DNA of 52,834 bases from Flammeovirgaceae bacterium UBA5585 (GTDB lineage: Bacteria > Bacteroidota > Bacteroidia > Cytophagales > Cyclobacteriaceae): positions 1 through 52,834 of the forward strand of contig DILT01000007.1 of assembly GCA_002425185.1 (NCBI GenBank), read 5' to 3'. Made by a program: the position numbers and the translations under genes. A model generated the notes under the pieces. That model ran no database searches and was not told where the DNA came from. It saw nothing but the letters and a program-made list of their open reading frames with translations. Below, piece after piece: positions 32,756 to 40,992 of this stretch; positions within the stretch are counted from its first letter, which is position 1; each line of letters starts with the position of its first letter.

Positions 32756-33352
32756 TCAATGCATCCGGTCTCCTCTAACTTTTAAATTAGCCATGATACC
32801 GGCTTCAGCTTCCAGCAGTTCCCGCCAACGCAACGCTACGTCATCAGCAGGCATGTATTCCTTAGCCAATTGCAAAAAATTTTTATAGTGTCCGGCTTCT
32901 GAAACCATCAGTTCATAATAAAACTTTGAGAGTTCAGGATCAGCGATATTTTTCCAGAGCATTTTAAACCGCTCAGCGCTGCGCGCTTCAATAAGTGCAT
33001 TCATCAAAAGTTTCTCTACCAGTTGTTGCTCCCGGCTTCCTCCGCTTTTTAAAACTTTATTCAACGCTTCTACATACTCATCCTTGCGCTGTCTGCCAAG
33101 TTTGTAGCCACGCTTTTTTAATTCTACAATTACGCGTTCAAAATGCCCCCATTCTTCGGCCACTACTGGCGTTAACATTTCCACCAGCTTTTCCTTTTCA
33201 GGATACAAAACGATTAAAGAAATACAGGCTGAGGCCGCTTTTTGTTCACAGTACGCATGATCCACTAAAATATCTTCAATGTTCTTTTCAGCGATATTAA
33301 CCCACCGCGGATCGGTTGGCAGTTCAAGCCCGAGGGTAAATTTATCCTTCAT
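32756..33352 (-). CDS. miaE: tRNA-(ms2io6A)-hydroxylase, MiaE-type
   Basis: The 198-residue cytoplasmic protein is a ferritin-like diiron enzyme that hydroxylates the isopentenyl group of 2-methylthio-N6-isopentenyladenosine at tRNA position 37. The four-helix bundle supplies metal ligands in DHAYCEQKAAS, EEWGHFERV, ALIEARSAERF and SEAGHYKNFLQLA. This is the double E...ExxH pattern expected for the family. The length is normal for the Bacteroidota form. It faces the preceding gene tail-to-tail and is followed upstream by the porin gene on the same strand, 32 bases away. Confidence 0.88.
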   Translation of the reverse strand: MKDKFTLGLELPTDPRWVNIAEKNIEDILVDHAYCEQKAASACISLIVLYPEKEKLVEMLTPVVAEEWGHFERVIVELKKRGYKLGRQRKDEYVEALNKVLKSGGSREQQLVEKLLMNALIEARSAERFKMLWKNIADPELSKFYYELMVSEAGHYKNFLQLAKEYMPADDVALRWRELLEAEAGIMANLKVRGDRMH

Positions 33353-33384
33353 ACAACTTTTCGAATTTTATGCAGTAGCAAAAC

Positions 33385-35334
33385 CTAATCAAAAAACGAC
33401 CAATCAAATCCAAAGTCGAATACATTTACCACACCCGGATAAAAAGGCGTGGGTACGTTTCCAAATGAGCTGAAAGCTTTCAACACATTATTATATTTAA
33501 AAAACACCCTGCCACGAATAATTTTTGCATTTAAAAATACATCCATAAGCGGAAAAGAGGGGCTCTTGAAATTTTGCTGTGTATGATACTGTTGCACCAC
33601 AGGATCATAGCCATAAGCGTAATAGGCCGACTTCCAATGAAGATCAACTCCCACCTGAAAATCAAAGTTACCATGAAACCAAATGTTGGCGTATGCCAGT
33701 TGGGCATTCACAAAAAATTCGGGCAATTGAATGGCATTGTCTGCATTTTCTAAAATCTTTGCGTAGATCACCTGACTGCTTAGTGTAGTGTTTTTAAAAG
33801 GATTAACCCGCACCGATAATTCAGGCAGGGCGAGGGTTTGAAATCCTGAAGACTGAACAGGCAGTACCGTTTGGTCAATACCAAAATCTCCCTGCTTAAA
33901 GAAAACATAATTTCTATACGTAGCAAGCCGAATGCCCGGATACAGCGAAAGCCAATTGGATTCATAAATCAAATTACCACGCAGCTCACTAGATTCAACC
34001 GGGCTAAAATAATTCAACCAAACATCATGGCTCCCCCGGTAAGCTTGTTGCAAAAAGGTGGGGCTGGCTACCGATCGCTTTAAAGATGCAGAAAACCATT
34101 TGGTTTTAATTGAACCTTCTACCCGGTAGCGGCTATCCAGCATGGACTCCAGCAAGCCGCGAACTTCAATGAGGGAGTCAAGTTGCAAGGCCATTCTTCC
34201 TCCCACATAGAATTCACTCCCCTTTGTAGGGATATAAAAATCATCCTGAATGAAGTACCTATACTCCATATTATAATTTCGCAGGGCCACATAACCATTG
34301 TAAAACAACTTCAGCAGATTTCCTTTTATACCCCCTTCATTGCGAAGGGTATTAAATTTTACCTGGTCGCGGGTAAGGGCACTGTCGATAATAACCGCAT
34401 CAAAAAAATTCGCGAAGGGTTCAGTAGAAAAATCATCATAAAACCGATGTCTTCTTCGGTCGCTATCAAACCGATGATAGACCTGCAGTGCTTCGCCTAC
34501 TTTATACTGATGATACAGATGGTAATTTCTTCTAAGCACATTACTTTCTGCATTGATCAACCAGGGCTGGGCATTTTCTTCAAACAAATCAGCCAGAACA
34601 AATTCATCATCCGTTCTAACTCCGCCATACTCAAAAACCCGGTGATACATGCGCTTAAAACCAAGCAACGCTGTGTAGGAACTATCCTTATTATGATAGC
34701 TCATAAAGAGATCATACGATTCGCTTCGCGCATTTCGGTCACCCTTTCCCTGGCGCTGAATTTGCTTATCAATAAAAATTCCGTTGTAATTAAACCCGAA
34801 GTTCCAACGCGGATTAATATTACGGGCATAGCGAATGTTGGTGAGTGATCTTCCGTTGCCCCCCAGCAGTACATTCAAATTGGAATACGGTGAACGGGTG
34901 TTGTAATATTTTGGTGCATTGGCATCCCAGTAAACATCATAGGCATCAAACCCTGAAGTAACACCAATGGCAGCAGGTACCTCGTTGTAGATTGGCCGCA
35001 TGGCGGTTCCAATATTTCCCAAATCCTGAAATAAATTATCAAATCGATTTACAAAAGAGAACCGGTGAAAATTACGGATCACGGTATCAATCGGATAAGA
35101 AATCCACCGGTTGAAGAAAATATCCTCCTCATAAAAAACCCGGGATGTTGTTGGACCGTAAACCTGTTTGGTACTGTCATCGATAATAGACGATCGCGTG
35201 CGGGTTTCACGCTCTTCTTCCTGCGCATAAAGTGAAGAGCTGACGAGCACTGCAACAACAAAAAGGATACGTCTTGAAAAAATCACCTGCAAAGATAGAC
35301 GGGGTAATGAATAACTGATCAACGTTTTAGCCAC
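33385..35334 (-). CDS. Putative porin (outer-membrane beta-barrel, Porin_10 type)
   Basis: The 649-residue protein has an N-terminal export signal (IFSRRILFVVAVLVSSSLYAQ, after an unusually long charged and polar start). It is otherwise a chain of alternating amphipathic strands ending in the aromatic FDFGFDWSFFD, which suits BAM-dependent insertion. The block FHRFSFVNRFDNLFQDLGN with AAIGVTSGFDAYDVYWD is typical of the 'putative porin' family of Bacteroidota, whose substrate is unknown. Its start overlaps the end of lpxK by 8 bases, so it is translated with a lipid A gene. No later in-frame ATG precedes the signal peptide. Confidence 0.85.
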   Translation of the reverse strand: MAKTLISYSLPRLSLQVIFSRRILFVVAVLVSSSLYAQEEERETRTRSSIIDDSTKQVYGPTTSRVFYEEDIFFNRWISYPIDTVIRNFHRFSFVNRFDNLFQDLGNIGTAMRPIYNEVPAAIGVTSGFDAYDVYWDANAPKYYNTRSPYSNLNVLLGGNGRSLTNIRYARNINPRWNFGFNYNGIFIDKQIQRQGKGDRNARSESYDLFMSYHNKDSSYTALLGFKRMYHRVFEYGGVRTDDEFVLADLFEENAQPWLINAESNVLRRNYHLYHQYKVGEALQVYHRFDSDRRRHRFYDDFSTEPFANFFDAVIIDSALTRDQVKFNTLRNEGGIKGNLLKLFYNGYVALRNYNMEYRYFIQDDFYIPTKGSEFYVGGRMALQLDSLIEVRGLLESMLDSRYRVEGSIKTKWFSASLKRSVASPTFLQQAYRGSHDVWLNYFSPVESSELRGNLIYESNWLSLYPGIRLATYRNYVFFKQGDFGIDQTVLPVQSSGFQTLALPELSVRVNPFKNTTLSSQVIYAKILENADNAIQLPEFFVNAQLAYANIWFHGNFDFQVGVDLHWKSAYYAYGYDPVVQQYHTQQNFKSPSFPLMDVFLNAKIIRGRVFFKYNNVLKAFSSFGNVPTPFYPGVVNVFDFGFDWSFFD

Positions 35335-36367
35335 GGCTTACAAAATCGCGTACAAGCACATCAAAATCCTTACCATTTCCGATAAACTTCATTTCAATGG
35401 GTAAATAAAAAACAGGTAACCGGGCAGTAATTTCCCTTAACTCACCACTTTCCAGTTTTACTTTATCTTTCTCCGTGGTTAGTATACAAATCTGACCCTC
35501 CTTTTCGTGACCTATTAACTTTTCCAATTCCAGTAAATCGTTTTTAGTATAGAAATAATGATCGCGGTATTCCAGATGTCTGATCAGGGTAAAATTCTTC
35601 TCTACATATTCTTTGAGTGGAGCGGCAAGCGCAATACCCGAAAGTAAAATCACCCGGTTAACAAAAGGCTTCTGGTTATTCATTACGGGTTGTGGTTCAC
35701 CATACCGGATGGTTGCAAAGAAAACAGGTTTATTGCTAAACTTATGAACCTCGTGCATCATCTTCATCATGTCATTTTCGCTGAGGTTTGCCGGACATTT
35801 GGTAATGATGATGGCGTCCGCCCGTTTTGCCCCTTCCGGCCCCTCCCGCAACCGGCCCAACGGCATTACATGATCCGCATAAAAGGGATTACTATATTCG
35901 GAGAGCAGTATTGAAAATCCGGGAATTACCCTTCGGTGCTGAAACGCATCGTCCAGTAAAACAACCTGAACATCCGGTTGCTGATCAAGAATATGGGGAA
36001 TGGAAAATGTGCGATCTTCACCCACAGCAACAATTACCGAATTGCCGTATTTTCTAACCAACTGAAAGGGCTCATCGCCAAGCGTTTTTGCTGTATCATT
36101 ATTTGTTGCCAGCCGAAAGCCTTTAGTCTTTCTTCCATACCCGCGACTTAAGGTGGCCAGCTTATGCGATCCGCCAAGCAGACGTATTAAATACTCCACC
36201 ATGGGGGTTTTACCCGTACCACCCACCGCCAGGTTTCCCACACCAATTACCGGAATAGCAAATGACACCGAAGGTTTAAGCTTAAGATCATACAGCCGGT
36301 TACGGATGTTCATCACCACATCGTAGATAACCGCCAGTGGCCAAAGCAAAAGCTTCAAAACAGCCAT
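35327..36367 (-). CDS. lpxK: Tetraacyldisaccharide 4'-kinase (LpxK)
   Basis: The 346-residue inner-membrane-associated kinase phosphorylates the lipid A disaccharide at the 4' position. It has an N-terminal membrane-interacting helix (LLLWPLAVIYDVVMNIRN) and the P-loop VGNLAVGGTGKTPMVEYLI. LpxK signatures that follow are LSRGYGRKTKGF, GDEPFQLVRKY, VVLLDDAFQHRRV and, near the C-terminus, ILTTEKDKVKLE. The length is normal. Translation is coupled to the downstream porin gene. The promoter box at 36396-36403 lies just upstream in the region shared with the divergent Nif3-like gene. Confidence 0.95.
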   Translation of the reverse strand: MAVLKLLLWPLAVIYDVVMNIRNRLYDLKLKPSVSFAIPVIGVGNLAVGGTGKTPMVEYLIRLLGGSHKLATLSRGYGRKTKGFRLATNNDTAKTLGDEPFQLVRKYGNSVIVAVGEDRTFSIPHILDQQPDVQVVLLDDAFQHRRVIPGFSILLSEYSNPFYADHVMPLGRLREGPEGAKRADAIIITKCPANLSENDMMKMMHEVHKFSNKPVFFATIRYGEPQPVMNNQKPFVNRVILLSGIALAAPLKEYVEKNFTLIRHLEYRDHYFYTKNDLLELEKLIGHEKEGQICILTTEKDKVKLESGELREITARLPVFYLPIEMKFIGNGKDFDVLVRDFVSRG

Positions 36368-36375
36368 GAATAGTG

Positions 36376-36383
36376 TAGCTTTG
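36376..36383 (+). promoter_or_regulatory. Promoter box for the Nif3-like gene
   Basis: TAGCTTTG is an exact match to TAnnTTTG on the plus strand, 38 bases before the ATG at 36422. A clear -33 element is not seen. Confidence 0.35.
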
Positions 36384-36395
36384 TTAGTTAAAAAT

Positions 36396-36403
36396 CAAAA
36401 GTA
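36396..36403 (-). promoter_or_regulatory. Promoter box for lpxK
   Basis: Read on the minus strand this is TACTTTTG, an exact match to TAnnTTTG, 28 bases before the lpxK ATG at 36367. The two boxes in this 54-base divergent gap overlap in reach, so the promoters could interfere with each other. Confidence 0.4.
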
Positions 36404-36421
36404 CGATTAACTCAGTGATTC

Positions 36422-37522
36422 ATGAAAGTATCTGATGTTACCCACTACCTGGAATCCATGGCGCCCCGCTCCTACCAGGAGTCGTATGACAACTCCGGTC
36501 TATTAACGGGTAGCCCCGATCAGGCCGTTAAGGGAATACTGGTTTCGTTAGATTGTGTAGAGACGGTTGTGGATGAAGCTATTAAGCTCAACTGTAACCT
36601 GATCGTAGCCCATCATCCGATCATCTTTAAAGGACTGAAGAAATTGACCGGCAGTAACTACGTGGAGCGAACTATAATCAAGGCTATAAAAAATGATATC
36701 GCCATTTACGCCATCCACACCAACCTGGATAATGTACATACGGGCGTAAACAAAAAAATTGCGGAGAAAATTGGTTTGCAAAACCTGAAAATACTCGCCC
36801 CAAAACCCAATACCCTTTCCAAACTGGTAACCTTTATTCCACTTACCAATAGTGAAGCCGTGCTTGCTGAACTCTACAAAGCAGGTGCAGGGCAAATCGG
36901 GAATTACAAAAATTGCAGCTTTCAGGTAACAGGCACCGGTACCTTTATGCCCAACGATCAGGCGAACCCGCACATAGGAAAAGTTCATCAGCAGGAATTG
37001 GTAAATGAAGTACGGGCTGAAGTTATTTTTCCATCACACCTGGAAGCCCGGATTATTCAAACCCTGAAAAAAGCTCACCCGTACGAGGAAGTGGCCTATT
37101 ATATTTCAACGCTGAATAATGAAAATCAAGAGGTAGGCTCGGGTATGGTGGGTGAGTTGGAGACTGAAATGGAACCTACCGTATTTCTGAGACATCTTAA
37201 AAAAAGCATGGACCTGAAGGTAATCCGCCATACCCCAATACTGGAAAAACCCATTCGTAAGGTGGCTTTATGCGGTGGGTCGGGTAGCTTTCTGCTTCCA
37301 GCCGCCATTCGTTCAGGAGCCCAGGTGTTTATTACCGCAGATTTCAAATACCATGAGTTCTTTGATGCTGATAATCAGATCATTATAGCAGATATTGGAC
37401 ACTATGAAAGTGAGGTTTTTACGAAAGATTTACTTACCGATATTTTGAAAGAAAAATTTCCTACTTTTGCAGTCAATTTTTCCGGAACTAGCACGAATCC
37501 AGTACGTTATCTTATAGATTAA
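36422..37522 (+). CDS. Nif3-like dinuclear metal-centre protein with inserted PII-like domain
   Basis: The 366-residue protein belongs to the Nif3/YbgI family, which forms toroidal hexamers with a two-metal centre. Metal-binding His motifs are LIVAHHPIIFKG, AIYAIHTNLDN and the C-terminal DIGHYESEVF. Between about residues 130 and 230 is the inserted PII/CutA-like domain of long family members (KLVTFIPLTNSEAVLAELY, then AHPYEEVAYYI). The biochemical role is not settled; GTP cyclohydrolase-type and hydrolase roles have been proposed for relatives. It lies 8 bases upstream of the coiled-coil gene and is probably co-transcribed with it. Confidence 0.9.
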   Translation: MKVSDVTHYLESMAPRSYQESYDNSGLLTGSPDQAVKGILVSLDCVETVVDEAIKLNCNLIVAHHPIIFKGLKKLTGSNYVERTIIKAIKNDIAIYAIHTNLDNVHTGVNKKIAEKIGLQNLKILAPKPNTLSKLVTFIPLTNSEAVLAELYKAGAGQIGNYKNCSFQVTGTGTFMPNDQANPHIGKVHQQELVNEVRAEVIFPSHLEARIIQTLKKAHPYEEVAYYISTLNNENQEVGSGMVGELETEMEPTVFLRHLKKSMDLKVIRHTPILEKPIRKVALCGGSGSFLLPAAIRSGAQVFITADFKYHEFFDADNQIIIADIGHYESEVFTKDLLTDILKEKFPTFAVNFSGTSTNPVRYLID

Positions 37523-37530
37523 AATACTAA

Positions 37531-38337
37531 ATGGAAACTCAGACCGTAGCACAGAAACTCGAAGCACTTGTTAAACTGCAAACCATCGACAGCAAATTAG
37601 ACGAACTGATAAAATTAAGAGGCGATCTGCCCGATGAAGTGCAGGATCTTGAAGATGAAATGACCGGGTACAACACCCGCCTTCAACGCCACGAAAACGA
37701 GTTGAAGGAAATCGAAGAGGGCATTAAAAAAAGCAAAGAAGGCATTAAGGAAGCTGAAAAGCTTATCAAAAAGTATAACGAACAGCAGAAAAACGTTCGT
37801 AACAACCGCGAGTTCGATGCCATCACCAAAGAAGTTGAGCTTCAGGAACTCGAAATCCAGATATGCGAAAAGCGCATTAAAGAAGGCAAAGACTTAACGC
37901 AGGCGAAAAAGGATGAAATAGCCAAAACTGAAGCCTTGATTGCCGAGCGTGGCGAACACCTGGATATTAAAAAGAAAGAACTGGATGGAATTTTGGCCGA
38001 AAGCCAGGAAGAAGAAAAAAGATTGCTGGCCGAACGCGAAAAGGCTGTTAAAAAAATTGAAGACAAGGCACTTCTAAAATACTACGAACGCTTACGCGGA
38101 AGCCTTACCAATGGCCTGGCTGTTGTGCGTGTAGTACGTGGCGCGGCAGAAGGATGTAACATTGTTATCCCCCCTCAAAAAATCGCTGAAATCCGCGAGA
38201 AGAAAAAAATTGTTATTGATGAGCATTCCGGTCGTATCTTAGCTGATGTGGACATGGATTCACTGGATGACAGTGATAAACCTAAAAAGGCTGGCGCCCC
38301 TGCAACGCCTGTCCGCAGAAGAAAAGCGGTTGGATAA
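37531..38337 (+). CDS. Coiled-coil protein with degenerate C4 zinc ribbon
   Basis: The 268-residue cytoplasmic protein is a long helical hairpin or coiled coil over residues about 10-190 (repeating ELKEIEEGIKKSKEGIKEAE-type heptads). It ends in a segment with the framework of the C4 zinc ribbon (IPPQKIAEIREKKKIVIDEHSGRIL). In most relatives this segment has two Cys pairs; here the first pair reads AEGC and the second reads DEHSG, so only one Cys remains and zinc can hardly be bound in the usual way. A basic tail (TPVRRRKAVG) follows. The partner gene order, Nif3-like then zinc-ribbon coiled coil, is common in bacteria. Function unknown. Confidence 0.8.
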   Translation: METQTVAQKLEALVKLQTIDSKLDELIKLRGDLPDEVQDLEDEMTGYNTRLQRHENELKEIEEGIKKSKEGIKEAEKLIKKYNEQQKNVRNNREFDAITKEVELQELEIQICEKRIKEGKDLTQAKKDEIAKTEALIAERGEHLDIKKKELDGILAESQEEEKRLLAEREKAVKKIEDKALLKYYERLRGSLTNGLAVVRVVRGAAEGCNIVIPPQKIAEIREKKKIVIDEHSGRILADVDMDSLDDSDKPKKAGAPATPVRRRKAVG

Positions 38338-39823
38338 ACTCACTCCGATATCATTCAAGAAGGCAGGCCTGTTGACCTGCCTTTTTTTATGGGCATGCTC
38401 AGGCCTTTATGCCCGGCAACAGCAAGGGTTGGGTCAGGAGCCCTACAAAAAGGCCTATGATCTTTGTCTCAACCTAATGCTTGATGAAAGTCGGACACTT
38501 TTGCATTCACCGACAACCCCTGAGGCCATTTACATTAGTTCGTTAGCCGATATTCTGGAATTACTGATAACGGAAGACGCCACCCGCTTTAGCGAACTGG
38601 AAAAGCAGTATGAAAAACGCATTGAGATATTAAAAAAAATAAGCCCGGCAACGAATAAAAGTCTTTTTACTCTTGCTGAACTTCGCTTACAATGGGCTTT
38701 TGTTTACCTTAAGTTTGGGCACGACTTCACAGCGGCCTGGAACATCCGCCAAGCCCACATCCTCACCCAGGAATGCCAGCGAAAATTTCCTGAGTTTCTT
38801 CCCATTCAAAAAACTTCCGGTGTACTGGAAGTGATGTTGGGCTCTGTGCCCGAAAAATATCAATGGGTATTAAATATGTTGGGGATGAAAGGATCAGTAG
38901 AAACCGGTCTCGCTCAACTTAGGATGGTCCAACAAAGTGAAGCATCCCTATCCTTTGAAACCAATCTGCTCTATCATTTGATTGAAGGATTCGTGCTGCA
39001 GCAAACCGATTCAGCGCTGGTGGCGCTGGAACTTCTTCATCGTCAAAATCCTGAAAATAAATTGGTGATGTTTCTGGGCGCATCGCTAGCCATAAAAAAT
39101 TCATCAAGCGAAATGGCCATGATCATACTGGAGAAATTAAAAAGTCGGTTTGGCGGACTTACCATTTTCTATGCCGATTACCTGTTGGGCGAAGTATACC
39201 TGCATCAGGGTAATTACCAGAAATCCATTCAGGCATACCGAAGTTTTATTCAAACCTATAAAGGAAGTAACTACATTAAAGATGCCTATTATAAAATAGG
39301 CATTGGGTATTGGCTGCTCAACCTGCCCGACCAGGCGCAGATCAATTTTGACCTCGCCAGAAAAAATGGAAAAGAAGCTACGGAAGCCGACAAGTATGCC
39401 GCGCGAAGTCTGACTGAGCATGATTTTTCCAACATAAAATTAACCAAAGCCCGATATAGCACGGATGGCGGCTATTATGACGAGGCGATACGGTTGTTGA
39501 AATCCATTAAAAAAGAAGAGCTATCATCAACGCGAGACCTGACCGAATACAATTATCGGTTTGCGCGATTGCACCATAAACTCAATCAGCTAACCGAGGC
39601 GAAGAAATTTTACTTACAAACCATTGATTTAGCCGGTAGCGAAGGTTGGTATTTCGCTCCGAATGCATGCCTGCAACTGGGCTATATTTTCAGGGATGAG
39701 GGTAATGTTACCTATGCCCAAAAATACTTTACCCAGGCGATGAGCTATAAAAAGCATGCCTACAAAAACAGTATTGATAGTAAGGCTAAGTCAGCGTTGG
39801 CACAATTAAAAAAAACAAAATAA
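38330..39823 (+). CDS. Secreted TPR-repeat protein
   Basis: The protein of about 497 residues has an export signal (LLTCLFLWACSGLYARQ) and then helical repeats. Clear TPR units lie in the C-terminal half: YLLGEVYLHQGNYQKSIQAY, AYYKIGIGYWLLNLPDQAQI, GGYYDEAIRLLKSI and LGYIFRDEGNVTYAQKYF. It is probably periplasmic or outer-membrane-associated, with a scaffold role. The start is uncertain: no ATG fits, and I favour the TTG at 38330, which overlaps the stop of the coiled-coil gene and gives a short charged n-region. The in-frame ATG at 38246 lies deep in the preceding gene. It is convergent with the phosphatase gene, with only 3 bases between. Confidence 0.75.
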   Translation: MDKLTPISFKKAGLLTCLFLWACSGLYARQQQGLGQEPYKKAYDLCLNLMLDESRTLLHSPTTPEAIYISSLADILELLITEDATRFSELEKQYEKRIEILKKISPATNKSLFTLAELRLQWAFVYLKFGHDFTAAWNIRQAHILTQECQRKFPEFLPIQKTSGVLEVMLGSVPEKYQWVLNMLGMKGSVETGLAQLRMVQQSEASLSFETNLLYHLIEGFVLQQTDSALVALELLHRQNPENKLVMFLGASLAIKNSSSEMAMIILEKLKSRFGGLTIFYADYLLGEVYLHQGNYQKSIQAYRSFIQTYKGSNYIKDAYYKIGIGYWLLNLPDQAQINFDLARKNGKEATEADKYAARSLTEHDFSNIKLTKARYSTDGGYYDEAIRLLKSIKKEELSSTRDLTEYNYRFARLHHKLNQLTEAKKFYLQTIDLAGSEGWYFAPNACLQLGYIFRDEGNVTYAQKYFTQAMSYKKHAYKNSIDSKAKSALAQLKKTK

Positions 39824-39826
39824 CGA

Positions 39827-40468
39827 CTACGCTACTGAAAGCTCCCGCTTTAGCTGTGCCAAATGAGCCGTATCGTTGTAACGCTCAACAGAGAACATAG
39901 ATCCGGTATAGTTCAATAAATACAAACACGAGTTTTCGTGTTCGAACATATCCATGCTTCGTAGCGGATAATTCAACAGGTGGCACAGCAGTATGCGGAT
40001 GGCGCGACCGTGCATACAAATCAAAATAGTATTTTCATTTTGTTGTTGCATGATGTGATCAACGGCCGGCTTCATTCGCTTCACTACATCCTCCGGACTT
40101 TCTCCGCCCTCAATACGTAACTGTGTTTCACCCTCACGCCATTGCTTCAACATATGGTGATAGTAGGCGTCCTCTTCGGGTGTTATAGACTGCCCCTCCT
40201 TCTTGCCCCATGATATTTCATTCAGGCCGATCAGGCGTTCATGAGGTATCCCGGCTGCAATAAAATGTTCAACCGATTCAATGCTCCGTTTTAAAACAGA
40301 GGTATAAACTTTATCAAACTTTACGTGTTTGTAAGCCTCATAAAATGCTTTCGCCTGTGCTCTTCCAAAGTCGTTCAAACTGCTGTCCACACCACTGCCC
40401 TGAACAATGCCCCTAAGGTTAAAATCAGTCTGTCCATGACGAACAATGTATATTTTTTTCGTGTTCAA
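39827..40468 (-). CDS. Histidine phosphatase family protein (phosphoglycerate-mutase-like)
   Basis: The 213-residue cytoplasmic protein is a branch-1 histidine phosphatase. The catalytic motif IVRHGQTDFN is at the N-terminus, a second Arg is in TSVLKRSIES, the acid/base Glu lies in LNEISWGKKEG, and the second His is in ICMHGRAIRILL. These are the residues needed for phosphoryl transfer through a phospho-His. The exact substrate cannot be read from the sequence; relatives act on phosphoglycerate, adenosylcobalamin precursors or small phosphate esters. It is divergent from the menaquinone genes. Confidence 0.85.
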   Translation of the reverse strand: MNTKKIYIVRHGQTDFNLRGIVQGSGVDSSLNDFGRAQAKAFYEAYKHVKFDKVYTSVLKRSIESVEHFIAAGIPHERLIGLNEISWGKKEGQSITPEEDAYYHHMLKQWREGETQLRIEGGESPEDVVKRMKPAVDHIMQQQNENTILICMHGRAIRILLCHLLNYPLRSMDMFEHENSCLYLLNYTGSMFSVERYNDTAHLAQLKRELSVA

Positions 40469-40517
40469 TTTGTAGCTATTTTGGCCCGGTTTTGAGGGAA
40501 AAACCTAAAAACTGCCG

Positions 40518-40525
40518 CAAAAATA
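40518..40525 (-). promoter_or_regulatory. Promoter box for the histidine phosphatase gene
   Basis: On the minus strand this reads TATTTTTG, an exact TAnnTTTG match, about 50 bases before the ATG at 40468. No clear -33 partner was found. Confidence 0.3.
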
Positions 40526-40562
40526 GAAAAAGAATCCACCTTACCACTTTCAGTAATCACGA

Positions 40563-40988
40563 ATGCCCTTATTTAATCCTGACGTAACACGTGAAGCCTT
40601 AAACCGGATGTCAATAAACACCATGGTTGAACACCTTGGTATCATGTTCACGGAAATCGGTGATGATTACATTTCAGCCACTATGCCAGTCGACCATCGC
40701 ACGCATCAACCCTACGGTTTACTGCATGGGGGCGCCTCCGTAGCACTTGCCGAGACACTTGGAAGCGTTGCTGCGCATTGTTGTATTGATACTTCCATTC
40801 AATACTGCGTTGGACTGGATATCAATGCCAACCACGTTAAAGGAATTAAAGAAGGTATTGTCACCGGTACCACAAGACCAATACACATCGGCAAACGAAC
40901 CCATGTATGGGAAATCCGGATCACCAATGAAAAGAAAGAGTTGATCTGTATCAGCCGCATCACCATGGCGGTTATTGATAAGCGTTAG
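40563..40988 (+). CDS. menI: Hotdog thioesterase, probable DHNA-CoA thioesterase (MenI-type)
   Basis: The 141-residue protein has a PaaI/YdiI-type hotdog fold. The active-site segment HRTHQPYGLLHGGASVALAETLGS contains the HGG turn and the catalytic Glu. The GITRPIHIGKRTHVW-like stretch (TRPIHIGKRTHVWEI) is typical of the YdiI branch. It is the first gene of a menaquinone run, and isochorismate synthase begins 4 bases after its stop, so it most likely hydrolyses 1,4-dihydroxy-2-naphthoyl-CoA. Other aromatic acyl-CoA thioesterase activities of the same fold cannot be excluded from sequence alone. Confidence 0.82.
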   Translation: MPLFNPDVTREALNRMSINTMVEHLGIMFTEIGDDYISATMPVDHRTHQPYGLLHGGASVALAETLGSVAAHCCIDTSIQYCVGLDINANHVKGIKEGIVTGTTRPIHIGKRTHVWEIRITNEKKELICISRITMAVIDKR

Positions 40989-40992
40989 GAGT

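Noticed and set aside
34183..34848. Open frame of 221 codons antisense to the porin gene
   Set aside because: It is a shadow of the porin codon usage, with no recognisable domain or promoter, and it is fully contained in a real gene.
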